Assembly: GCA_000697335.1 (NCBI GenBank)
Contig: JNEM01014249.1
Location: 1 to 22,956 of the forward strand
Origin: Conidiobolus incongruus B7586
Lineage: Eukaryota; Entomophthoromycota; Entomophthoromycetes; Entomophthorales; Conidiobolaceae
Length of the DNA stretch: 22,956 nt
Direction of reading: 5' to 3'
Shown piece after piece: positions 10,166 to 20,200 of this stretch. The notes under the pieces are model-generated. The model had not been told where the DNA came from. It saw only the letters and a list, made by a program, of their open reading frames with translations, and searched no databases. A program made the position numbers and the translations under genes. Position 1 is the first letter of the stretch, and each line of letters begins with the position of its first letter.

Positions 10166-10969
10166 TCAGCTTGCGTTTTGAGAGTCATGAGTCGAGTTGG
10201 AGCTGAAAGAGGACGAGCTAGAGTTATTGGAGCTTTGATTGCTGGAGCTGTTGAATGATGAAGAATTCGAGTTAGTTGAGGAATTGATGGAGTTGAGTTG
10301 GAAGTATTGTTAGGGTTAGAGTTGTTCGAATTATTACTGTTGTTTTTAATAACAGAGTTGAAGTTGTTATTGTTAACGGCATTAGAATTATTGTTTGCAA
10401 AATTATTATTGTTGTTATTGACCACGTTGTTAGTATTGATATTCGTGATTGAGTTGGAATTGTTAACAAAATTATTGTTACTTGAGTTATTATTTGTGTT
10501 TGAGCTACTATTAACGGAATTGCTAGTATTGTTTTGGATATTGGTAGTTTGAGTGTTTTTAGTGTTTGTAACCATAGTTGTTGGTGTTGTTGTTAGTTAC
10601 TTGGCTGATACTAGTCGTGTTAATATTAACTTGATTTTGACTAGTGTTATTATTTGTTACTTGACTATTGTTATTGGTATTGTTGGTGGCCTGGTTGCTG
10701 CTATAAATATTGGTATTCTGGGACGAATTTTTGTTCATTTTGTTAATTGTCTAGGTGATAGTATCGGCGGTTTTTTCAATGGTGTTGATAAGGTTATCAA
10801 AAACATTTCCCCAGTACATGTCTTTACGAGAGCTGCTTTTATGGCTTTCCACCACTTCTACATCCTCAAGGTTATGATATTTGTAATGTCCAAAGCCACT
10901 ACCTCCGTAAGGCCTTGCAACTCTAGCTCCCAAGAAAGTAGTAGTTAAAATGATAGTAAGTATTCTCAT
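10166..10969 (-). pseudogene. Broken paralogue of gene 2, subfamily B (gene 3)
   Basis: The ATG at 10967-10969 opens 72 codons with the same plan as gene 2: signal peptide, ARPYGG at 18-23, a Tyr/His stretch, SHKSSS and DMYWGNVFDNLINTIEK (50-66). A TAG at 10751-10753 ends that frame. Beyond it the same frame still resembles gene 2 (NKNSSQN, Asn/Gln/Thr repeats). The Asn-rich repeat part is then readable only one frame over (about 10,575 down to 10,300), with the eight-residue register intact (I, V, F, V, V marks). The Ser-rich tail is back in the first frame and ends at a TGA at 10166-10168. So there is one premature stop and two offsetting frame changes. I infer a recently disabled gene. Sequencing error in low-complexity DNA is the main alternative; a truncated 72-residue secreted product is also possible. 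Confidence 0.7.
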
Positions 10970-11030
10970 ATTTCAATATTGATGCAATTGTAGAATTGAT
11001 TGATGATATCATTAAAATACAAATTTAGTA

Positions 11031-11040
11031 TTTATATACA
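11031..11040 (-). promoter_or_regulatory. TATA box of gene 3
   Basis: The minus strand reads TGTATATAAA, 62-71 nt upstream of the ATG, matching position and surroundings of the gene 2 box. The promoter looks intact although the coding part is broken. Confidence 0.6.
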
Positions 11041-11158
11041 TAAAAATAGTATAAAATAATCCAAGGATGTCATATATCAGTTATCATTCATATCACAGTA
11101 AGGATACAAATCTCATTTTCAAAATTGAATTTGAACATTGTAGTTTTTAAAATATCAA

Positions 11159-11170
11159 TATTAGCGCCAT
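11159..11170 (-). promoter_or_regulatory. GGCGYTAAT upstream element of gene 3
   Basis: The minus strand reads ATGGCGCTAATA, 190-201 nt upstream of the ATG, matching the site upstream of gene 2 in sequence and approximate distance. Its role as an operator is inferred only from conservation. Confidence 0.4.
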
Positions 11171-13251
11171 AAAATAAAATATTTATTTTTAATTATATCT
11201 CTATTGTTTAAACATATAATTAACTTACAGTATATAGTCAAATTGATTATTTTTTATTATTGCCAATTTTTAAATAAAATATGAAATTTCAGCTAATATA
11301 TTTTTTTCCAATCTTTGGAATCAAGGATTTGTTCAATACATTCTTGAGAGGTAAATAATTGTTTCTTGTAATTTTTGAATAGTGTTAAACATATAGAGTG
11401 ATCAATAAGTATTAAAAATCCTTTGTAGGTCTAAGCAACCTAAATAAAAATAAGATTTCAGGGTGATCATTTGCAGGATTATACCCTCAATTATTATTAA
11501 TGATAAAATTATGAGATTTGAAATCCTCACAATTCACTTTTCTTATTGACAACTCAAATTCAATATATGTTATAACGATATAAATAATCAAATTGGATTC
11601 AATGATTAACAAAAAATCTTGAATAATTACAATATATAATAAAATATTTCATAAATAAATTAATTATTATAAATACAAATAATATATTGTTGAAAATAAA
11701 TAAAAATTATAGAATTTGAATTAAAATATTTAAATTATAATTATATAATATTTTCTATATTTCAATTTATTATTACTATTCATATTTGATTTTTGAAAAG
11801 ATAGCTGAATCAATACACAAGTTAAATTCAGATTCTGTGATTAAATATCAAAGTTTGATATATGATAAACTTGAAATTATATGTTTTATTAATATTATTA
11901 CTAATTAATTTAATGCTTAATAATTTTGCATCAAACATTATTAAACATAAATATCTGAATTGTGAAAAGCTTCACTTTTTATATTAAATTAAACATTTCA
12001 GTTTTTAACAAGGTCATTGTAATATTTTTTTGAAATCCTAATTGTAATAATTGATTTACAATATTTTTGTTATTAATATTATAATTAATATGTAAAATAG
12101 TGAAATATTTTGAGATAATTAGAGTAAAATAACCAATGAAACTATTGATATAGGTTATATGATCATAATTAAATGAACTAATTTATTTTGTAGTGTGGTA
12201 AGGTTATCATAACTTGAAACTATTAAGAATTGTGGCCCAATACTTGATCATTTTATAAATATCAAGAGTGAAAATTTAAATTATAATTGCATATGACACC
12301 AGTTGAAGCATGATAATAATATCTACGTTTGGTTAATTATACCAATTTTAATTTATTTTGCTAATTTTGATAAAAGTATTTGGTCATTATTTGAGTAACA
12401 TCAAAATCAATTTTGGCAAATTGTGAATTATAGAGGATTTATAGGGCAAGTATTATGCTTGTATTAAATTGAATTGAATAAATATTTAGATAATTAAATA
12501 TTAATTGTTAAGTGCCAACTATTAAGCTACAAAACCAATACTATGAAATAAATTGTAATTATCTTTTACCAGTTTTGTAATAAGAATGATTTCTTGTTTA
12601 AGTAAGCGAACACATTATTATTGAATATCTCCTAATACAAAGTAAGATATGATATTCTACCTTGGATATTACAATTAAGCATATTGATCATTATATATTT
12701 TAATATGTTGAATAATTTAATGATCAATCTTGTGTAAAGTATTAAACATCTTAGAGCTTTTATTATAACACATTTGAATAAAAAATTACAGTTTGAAATT
12801 TTTTCTAATTTCTAAACTGAAAAATATTCATTAGATAATTTGATAACTATTGTATAAATATTAGAATTATTTATTTTGCATATTCGGTATGAAATATGAT
12901 AGTTATAAGGCAAAACGTATTATTGAACAAATAATACCATAAGGCTATGAAATGATATCAGTTTGTTACAAAATTGAAAAATTCAAATTTTGATTACTCA
13001 ATTATTAATTCAAATGATTTATCACTTAAATAAATATTCATAAAGTGTAGTATATTTTAATATCATTAAAAAAATATTATGCTTTATGATATTAATTATT
13101 AATTAAATAGTATATCAAAATAATTCTAATATAACCAATATTTATTAATATTATTGAACTCATATTGAATATATTGAATACATTATATTAAAACGCTTTT
13201 ATATCTTTGACTGCTTCAAGTTCCCAAAGTAGGAAGGTAATATTGGTGTTG
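11171..13251. other. AT-rich spacer without a recognisable gene
   Basis: No reading frame longer than about 60 codons, no RNA gene and no transposon match is visible. The bases nearest 11,171 still align weakly with the upstream flank of gene 2. CpA and TpG words are present at ordinary levels, so no RIP signature is seen. Confidence 0.55.
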
Positions 13252-13580
13252 TATTTCGAAAATACCTGTCCGTCATGAGTTGATTATCAAGTCAATAATA
13301 TTCTTAATGCAGGTTAACTTCGTTGGTCGATAATCAAACAATACCATTTGTTTTGTTTTTTAGATTTTAACAAAATCCTACGTCATTCGCTCAGCATATT
13401 ATCTATACCTAGGAGTGACAATGAAAATAAGCAAAAAATTGGATATTTTGCTACTATATCTCAACAGTAAACAAACTTTTTGAAAAATGCTAAAAACCAG
13501 AGTTAATAAATAAATTCACCAGATTGTATTACAAGAGCTTTTCTAACAGCAATATTTACAAATTATATTACTAAACACAA
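13252..13580. repeat. Dispersed 0.3-kb block, copy 2
   Basis: The partner of 3,301-3,616, in the same orientation. Conserved words keep their order: TATTTC-AAAA-ACCTGTCCGTC, ATCCTACGTCA, ATCTCAACAGTAA, GTATTAC-AGAGCTTTTCTAACA, then CTAAACACAA. Similarity continues outside the TG...CA limits that a solo LTR would have, and I find no flanking target duplication, so a plain solo LTR is not well supported. Confidence 0.7.
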
Positions 13581-14971
13581 GGATTGGAAAAAATTCAGTT
13601 AAGAAATAATATAATAAACAACAAGATATTTTACCATTCAATATATTTTAATTGTAAAGTAATTTAATAAGTTATTTTTTCTTAATTGATTTAGATAAAA
13701 GTTCATTTTAAAGCTTAAAGTTCAATATTTTTCAGACAAAATGTTTTTTATACGAATTAGTGAATGTAATATATGGAGTCCATAATACAATATAACTCAT
13801 ATAATTTTTCAAAATTATGCCTAATTTGAAAGAAAACAACAATTGATATGAATCTTTGATGTAATTTAGTTTTAGACAAAATTCCATATTGATATTAACA
13901 TATTTGAATACACTAAATAAATAAACAAATTGAATGATATGTGAATATTAATGTAATATTTGTTTAAAAGCCAATTTTGATATAATTAAAATTTAAAAAG
14001 ATTTTTATGAATAACTAATCAATATTCTAAGTCTTCAGTATACATATTGTTAAATTTCATATAAATTAAAACATAATTATTATTAAGAAAAATGTAAATT
14101 CAAGAATTTAGCGAGATATGACATTAAAGTCAATGTTGTTTGGATTTAATTTGATCACAAAATACTTACAAATTTTCTGTTATTAAAATAAATGCATATA
14201 GTGCAAAAATTTCAAATGTTTTTTATGCTGAAATGAAATAATAAGATAAACTTTGAATTAATAGTCAAATTGTACATTATCATTTCCCATTTATGGTGCT
14301 TATAGTATATCTTTTAGAAAAATAACCCAATTGATAGGATCCCAATTTGAAATTTTAATGAATTCTTAATTTTACTATATATGAAAGTTGGATTATTTTC
14401 AGTATTGAAAAGATCCAAAGTATTTACTGTTTCATTTAAGAAAAAATTTAACTGGAACATAAAAGTAAAAATTTTGCCGAATAATTTGACTATGATTAAA
14501 TATTAGATTTTTTGGCTGCTCAATAAATCAATATTAATAAATGGATATAATTTGAATATTTGTGTAATCTTTAAATAGAATCTGGTCTCAAATTTCTAAG
14601 TATTGATATTTAATTTATCAATTTTTCCTAAATATATATTAGTATTTGTACATTATTGAAATACAATTGAAATTGATTAAAAATTATCAAATTGGCATTG
14701 ATATTTAAGAGTTATTATATATGTCGTAAATGTACATTATGAGTATGATAATACTTATTATTCCATAAAATAAGCCCGATTCAACCTGAGATCAAAATGG
14801 TAAAATAATAATTTTTTTAATAAATGCATTAAGTATACTTTGTTAATACATCATATATAATAATTCTTTATTACCTTAACGAATAACTAAAAATTCAGTA
14901 ATACAAATGCTCGACTAACTGAAGAACTTTGAAAGTATATTAATTTTAAGTCAAAGTTTGCAAATTTATAG
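13581..14971. other. AT-rich spacer before the relic gene
   Basis: I see no gene, RNA or element. The stretch is AT-rich with ordinary CpA/TpG content. Confidence 0.5.
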
Positions 14972-14994
14972 CAAGGGCCACATATATCAGGCGT
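14972..14994 (+). promoter_or_regulatory. Two-part GC-rich upstream element of the relic gene
   Basis: CAAG-G-GCCA, eight bases and AGGCGT lie 124-146 nt upstream of the relic's start position. Length and both half-sites match the element upstream of gene 1 (16 of 23 positions identical, with nearly all differences in the middle). This links the relic to gene 1 independently of the protein similarity. Confidence 0.5.
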
Positions 14995-15117
14995 TGGTGA
15001 TATAATGACAATATATTACTTGCCATCATCCTACATCCATAAATTTAACATAAATCGTTCTTTCTGGCGAGGTGAAGATTAGAAAAACTTGAATCAACAA
15101 AAAACAATATCAATATT

Positions 15118-15465
15118 GTGAAGGTGATTAACAGTGTCATCACCACCGCATAGTAGGGTGCTAAAATTTCCAAGTCTATGAAATTGAACTCCAAATGTGC
15201 TGACTTAGATTTAGAAAATAGAACTCGATTTTCTTTCCACATCCATTATTTAAATCACCAAAGGAAAAAGGAACTCAACAACAGAAAAACCACTAGCCTC
15301 ATAATTATACTTCCTCAAACAATAACTCAGATAATTAGCTACAATAGCTCAAGCAACAAAATCAATAAAAACTATACCAATATCACCAAAATCTACTCTA
15401 ACAATACCAATCTCAACAACAATCATACCACTAACAATAATCAAATCAAATCTATTATTTTGTAG
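15118..15465 (+). pseudogene. Decayed paralogue of gene 1, subfamily A
   Basis: Read in one frame from the GTG at 15118 to the TAG at 15463-15465, this resembles gene 1. Its opening VKVINSVITTA, two adjacent TAG codons (15151-15156) and GAKISK align without gaps with MKVVNVVITAALLGAGLSK, with the TAG pair over Leu-Leu and GTG over ATG. Further on, DLDLENRT aligns with DVALERRT of gene 1. The rest is basic, then Asn/Thr-rich (SNNTNLNNNHTTNNN), much shorter and less regular than the repeats of gene 1. An ATG at 15178 opens 95 codons in the same frame, but that product would lack the signal peptide. I read it as a relic; expression of the shorter frame cannot be excluded. The third mariner copy begins about 50 bp beyond it. 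Confidence 0.6.
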
Positions 15466-15509
15466 TTTAAATAATATGAGTATTTGATAATCAACAAAAT
15501 ATACATTTT

Positions 15510-16600
15510 AATATATAATATATAATATAATATTAATACTTTACTTTATTATTAATAAATTTTTGCTATACTTTTGGCAAATCTTTAATACTTAAAAAAC
15601 AGTTCCTTTTATTAAAGACTAAAGTTTAGTATTTCATAAATAAATTAAATATTCTTTTAGTAGTTTTCTTTATTATAAGATAGTTTTTGAATTACCTAAA
15701 ATAATTATAATCATATAGGTTATAATCTAGGGAAAATATTCAATATAATATTTTTTCTAGTTATTTTTGAATAGAAAATATTTTATAATTTATAATTTAT
15801 ATTATTTGTAATCATTATGAAAAATAATATATATTTTTTGAATTATATAAAAATCTCAATTTATAATAATTCTATTTAAAAAAATTTTCAAAATTTACTA
15901 TCAATTAAATTTGCTTTAAAATTTAAATAAAAATAATATAAAATTATAATTTATAATAGGTATTAATATTTCCTTATAAATAAGAGAAAAATTAAAAAGG
16001 ATTTATTAAGGAGATTAATTTAATTTAATCTAATATTTTGTTTATATTTGATTTAAAAATTATATATAAAAATTTGAAATTTATTAATTATGATAATTTA
16101 TTTTAAAACTTTAATTTTTATTTATACTTTAATAAGCTCTGTTTAGCAATAGTTTTTTTTATTTTTTTTTCAGTTTTAATAAAATTTTAAGATAAATATT
16201 CTATATTTTTATTTATTATTTTTAGTTTAAACTTTAATATATATAGAATATTTATATAATTAATAGTTAGTTATCTTGATAGTCTTCTAACTAAACTAAA
16301 AATATATAATTTAATCAATTTTTTTAGCTTTTATTCAAATTAAAGACAATATAATTAAAATTAATTTTATAGAATTTATTAAGTTTTAAATTATTTTTTA
16401 TTTAAGTTTAAAATAATTCATATAATGATAAATATTTAATTTAAAACTATTTTATTATTATTAACTATTTATAACTTTTAAATTATTTTAAAAAGATTAT
16501 GGTTAAATTTTATTAATACAAAAATATAAAATTTTTGATATATTATTTTTTAATTTAAGAAAAATCAAATTAAAAAATAATATATCAAAAGTTGATTTTT
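15510..16600 (-). mobile_element. Degenerate mariner copy C
   Basis: It aligns along most of its length with copy B in the same orientation: the TTTTGCTAT-CTTTT-GCAAA word and AAAAAACAGTTC on the C-terminal side, GTTTAGCAATAG in the middle, and TTTAAATTATTTTAAA through the ATTTTTGAT region on the N-terminal side (about 16,485-16,560). It is far more AT-converted than copy B, with stops in every frame and no usable transposase. Ends are approximate and terminal inverted repeats were not resolved. Confidence 0.75.
16533..16590. repeat. Perfect 24-bp inverted repeat at the end of mariner copy C
   Basis: Arms at 16533-16556 and 16567-16590 are exact inverted complements around a 10-nt loop. The left arm lies in sequence shared with copy B, while the right arm replaces what copy B has there. 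A perfect 24-bp palindrome amid RIP-eroded sequence suggests formation after most of the mutation, for example by a template switch. Confidence 0.8.
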
Positions 16601-16825
16601 ATTTAGGATATCAATTATATAAATATTTCATTACTATATATATTTTTTATTTAGTTTATATATTTTATATCATTTAATAAATTATATTTTTTCAAGATCA
16701 AAAATTAAAATTTTTTTTAAATTTAAATAAAAAATAAAAAAATATCTAATAAATATTATTTAATAATTAATTAATTTCTTTTAGAAATTTATAATGATGA
16801 TTTAATATAATATAAGTATTAGTTT
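16600..16825. other. Short AT-rich stretch between mariner copy C and the retroelement
   Basis: No gene or element is identified. It is almost entirely A and T, and its right end supplies the ATTAT target sequence of the retroelement. Confidence 0.5.
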
Positions 16826-16830
16826 ATTAT

Positions 16831-17229
16831 TATAAGTATGATGGTAGTTAAACTAAAATAGTATAGAGGAAAACTTGATATAAAAGTAATGTGGTATAGA
16901 ATATGGTAATATAATATAGTTGTAGTGTGCAAATATAAATAAAGTTTGATTAAGCTTCAAACTAGGGTGAGTTACTAATATATTAAGATTTATATTAGGT
17001 AGTGCTAATATACTATAATATTAATAAGAAGTAATTTCAATTTTAGAAGTAATATAAAAGTAAGAAATAGTAAAAATTGAGACAAAAAAGAAAAACCTAG
17101 TTTATTAGATAATTTAATACTATTTATATAATTAATTTAATTATATAAGTATAAATTAATTATATTATTTCTAATTAATTGAATTATATGAAAATATATA
17201 TAAGAATTTAAAAAACTAGTTTCTTAATA
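16831..17229 (-). repeat. 3' LTR of the Ty3/Gypsy element
   Basis: This 399-bp stretch aligns nearly gap-free with 22,140-22,538. Differences appear to be mostly transitions. It is the 3' LTR because a purine-rich tract abuts its inner side on the minus strand. Confidence 0.85.
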
Positions 17230-17236
17230 CTCCCCT
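17230..17236 (-). other. Polypurine tract of the Ty3/Gypsy element
   Basis: The minus strand reads AGGGGAG immediately before the 3' LTR. This is the expected place for the plus-strand primer of reverse transcription, and it sets the element's orientation together with the reverse transcriptase and integrase traces. Confidence 0.65.
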
Positions 17237-20200
17237 AATAGGTTTTTTAAAAGAGACACACTTTTTAGATTTTTACAAATAGGTATAATAAGTTAAAATA
17301 TTCTTAATATTTTCTAAGGGTATTTATATAGCTTCTTTAATAAAATAACCTATCTATTTTACATAAAAATAAAGCTTGTTCCTAATAGATTTAGATTTAA
17401 TTATGTAATTAATATAGTATTCTTCTTCCTTATCTTAATTAATTATTAGATTTAGTTTTAAAGCTTTTAATTAATTAAGAAAAATATTAAAAGCTTTAAA
17501 GTATAGTTTAATTCTAGATATGTGAAAGATAAAGTTAATTTTTAAAATTAGAAGTAATTCTAAGGTAATATTTTCAAAATTTAAATCAATAGATTAAATT
17601 TTATAAGGATTATAATATAATAGTAGGTATTTTAGATTTAAGCTAAATTTAAATAGGGTAAGTTTAAGGGTAAATTGTTCTAAGTATATAATCATGCTAA
17701 TTTTATATTTAAAATGATTTCTAAATAACTTTAAGTATTATTATTCTATAATCCTTTAATTTTCTTCTAAGTTAAATTTAATAAGGGAATTAATATGCTT
17801 GATATTAGATTAAAATTCAACAATATCTAAAGATAAGTTGATTTAAAGTTTTAGAGTAATTATTAAATTAGGATATTTGTTATAATTAATAAAATAAAGG
17901 TTAAAACTTGTTGATTTATTAATAAAAGTGTTAAATAAATATTAGAGTTGGTAGATATAAATATCCTAATTTAATTAATTAGTGTTAATATAAGCTTTAA
18001 TCATTTACTTTAAGCTTTTAATAATTTTTTCAGCAAGTTTATTGGTTTAGTGATAATTAATAATAAACATAGTTAGATTAATCTTAAAGGAAAAAGATAG
18101 TAACTTTTAAAATTAAGAGTTGAATTATATATCTCTATTAAATATAATAATTTATCAAATTTATAATGGGTAAAGATATTAAAAAATAATAATTGTACAA
18201 TATCTTTAATTATAGAAGTTTTAAAATAAAAAATAAAATAAGCATATTTGGAAAATGAATCAATTACAATTAATAAGTTATTATAACCATTTATTAATTT
18301 AGAGATTTTTATAAAATTAAGTTAGATTTGTTATTAAGTTTTATTAAAGACTTATAGAAGAATAAGTTTATTATATTTTAGTTAAGTATTATATTTAGTT
18401 CTTTAGCATATATTATAGGTATTAGTGTATTTTTAAACTGATTTAACTAAGGAAAGTTAGTAATACTTTATTTTAATTCTCTTAGTAATTTTTAACTAGT
18501 TTTAATGTTTTTTAATAGGTAAGTTATAATATTTATCAAATATTATTTGTTAAATCTTAAGAATATTAAGAACATATAAACAATTATTATAGTATAATAG
18601 GTTATTGATAATTTTAAATCTTTTGACATATTTTAATTAGTGTTCTAATAATTTAAAGAGTTTTTCTTTAACTAAAATAAAGAAATTATTATTTGGTAAT
18701 CTTTCTTGAAATAGTTTAATAAATTCTTTATTTCTTTTATTAATAATCATTAAGTTAATATTTGCTGGGTTTTTATAATTAGAATAAAAATATAAGTATG
18801 TAAAATTTTTTAATAAGGTATCTATAATATAATTCTATTAACCTAAAAGATATTAAATAAAAAAAAGGTAAGCTTAGATAATTTTAATCTATTTAACTTA
18901 TCTTCTTAATAAATACTTCTAAGTATTTAAATAGATAAATAATTTATAATTTGTAAGTATTAGGAAAAAGTTACAAAATAAGAAATTTAAGTGATTTTTA
19001 ATTATTTTTACTAAAGCAAAGAGTTTTTATTTATAGACTAGGTATTTTAATTCAGCTGGTTTTATTTTCCTTAACTAGAATGTTATTAGTTTTAAGATAA
19101 TATTTATAAAGTTAAACTCAACTTATTCTTCTTTATTTATTATTTTATTTTATAGTTAAAGGGTAAAATATAAATTAAATTCAAACTAGGTTAACTATCT
19201 ACTAATTATAAAAAAACTAAAGTTAATAAAAATAATAATAGGTAGTTTTAGATTAAAAATAAATAAAGCAAAAGCATTAGTAATATAAAATATTAAAGTA
19301 TTTATATATAAAATATATAGTAGGGTTTATTCAAAAAAAGAGTTTTTTTAAGAGATTAATAAGAAAAGTAATAAATCTAATAAAAGAATCAATAAAATCT
19401 TTAAAGTAATTTAATAATCTAAGTATAAACATAAGTTAATTTTTATTTATAAATATAGTAAAAACTTTAACACTATTGAGTTTAGTTAAATCAATACTAA
19501 TTTTTTAAAAGGAAACAATATAATTATAAAAAAAATAGAAGTGGTACTAAAGATATATTTTAATAGTTTTAAAGGTAATTAATGTTTTTAAATAATTTAT
19601 AAAACTTAATTAACATGTTAAATATATTCTTTTTTAGTTTTTAAATAGATTATGATATTATTAAGATAAATAATAATAAAGCTATTAAAAACAAGGTTGA
19701 AAAAAGAATTGATAAATTAAGTAAAAGTTACAAAGGTATTATATAATCTAAAGTTTATAATTGTAAATTTATAGTAGCTTAAAAAAATACTAAAAGTAGT
19801 TAAAAGGATAGAATTTTCTTTAACTTTAATGTTATAATATCTATTCTTAATATTTAATTTAGTGAATATAGTTGATTTAAGTAGTTTATCCCTAATATTA
19901 TATAAGATTAATAATGAAGTTTTATCCTTAACAATTTTAAAGTTTGAAATATAGTTATTAATATATAATCTTTAACCACCATCAGCTTTTTTTATAAAGA
20001 GAATTAAAGATTTTTATAACAAGTAAAAAAGTTTAATATACCTATTTTTAAATAGTTTTTGGATTTTTTCTTTTAAAATTTAATATTGTTCAAGAGATAA
20101 ATGGTAAGTGATTTTTAAATATAGTTGTGTATTAAAGAATAACTTAATTTTATACTTAATATTATATTTAAAAGGTAAGTTATCTATAAGTTTAAAAACA

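Noticed and set aside
10569-10753. An intron in gene 3 that would bypass the stop and the first frame change
   Set aside because: I find no convincing donor, branch and acceptor set; the sequence across the TAG still aligns with coding sequence of gene 2, so it is not intronic.
10272-10948. Plus-strand and alternative minus-strand frames over gene 3
   Set aside because: They are shadows of the repeat codons and show no signal peptide or motif. Only the frames carrying the family head, the octapeptide register and the Ser tail were kept.
15045-15242. 65-codon minus-strand frame with a hydrophobic stretch
   Set aside because: It lies opposite the head of the relic gene, has no homologue in the window, and the plus strand there matches gene 1 in protein and upstream motif.
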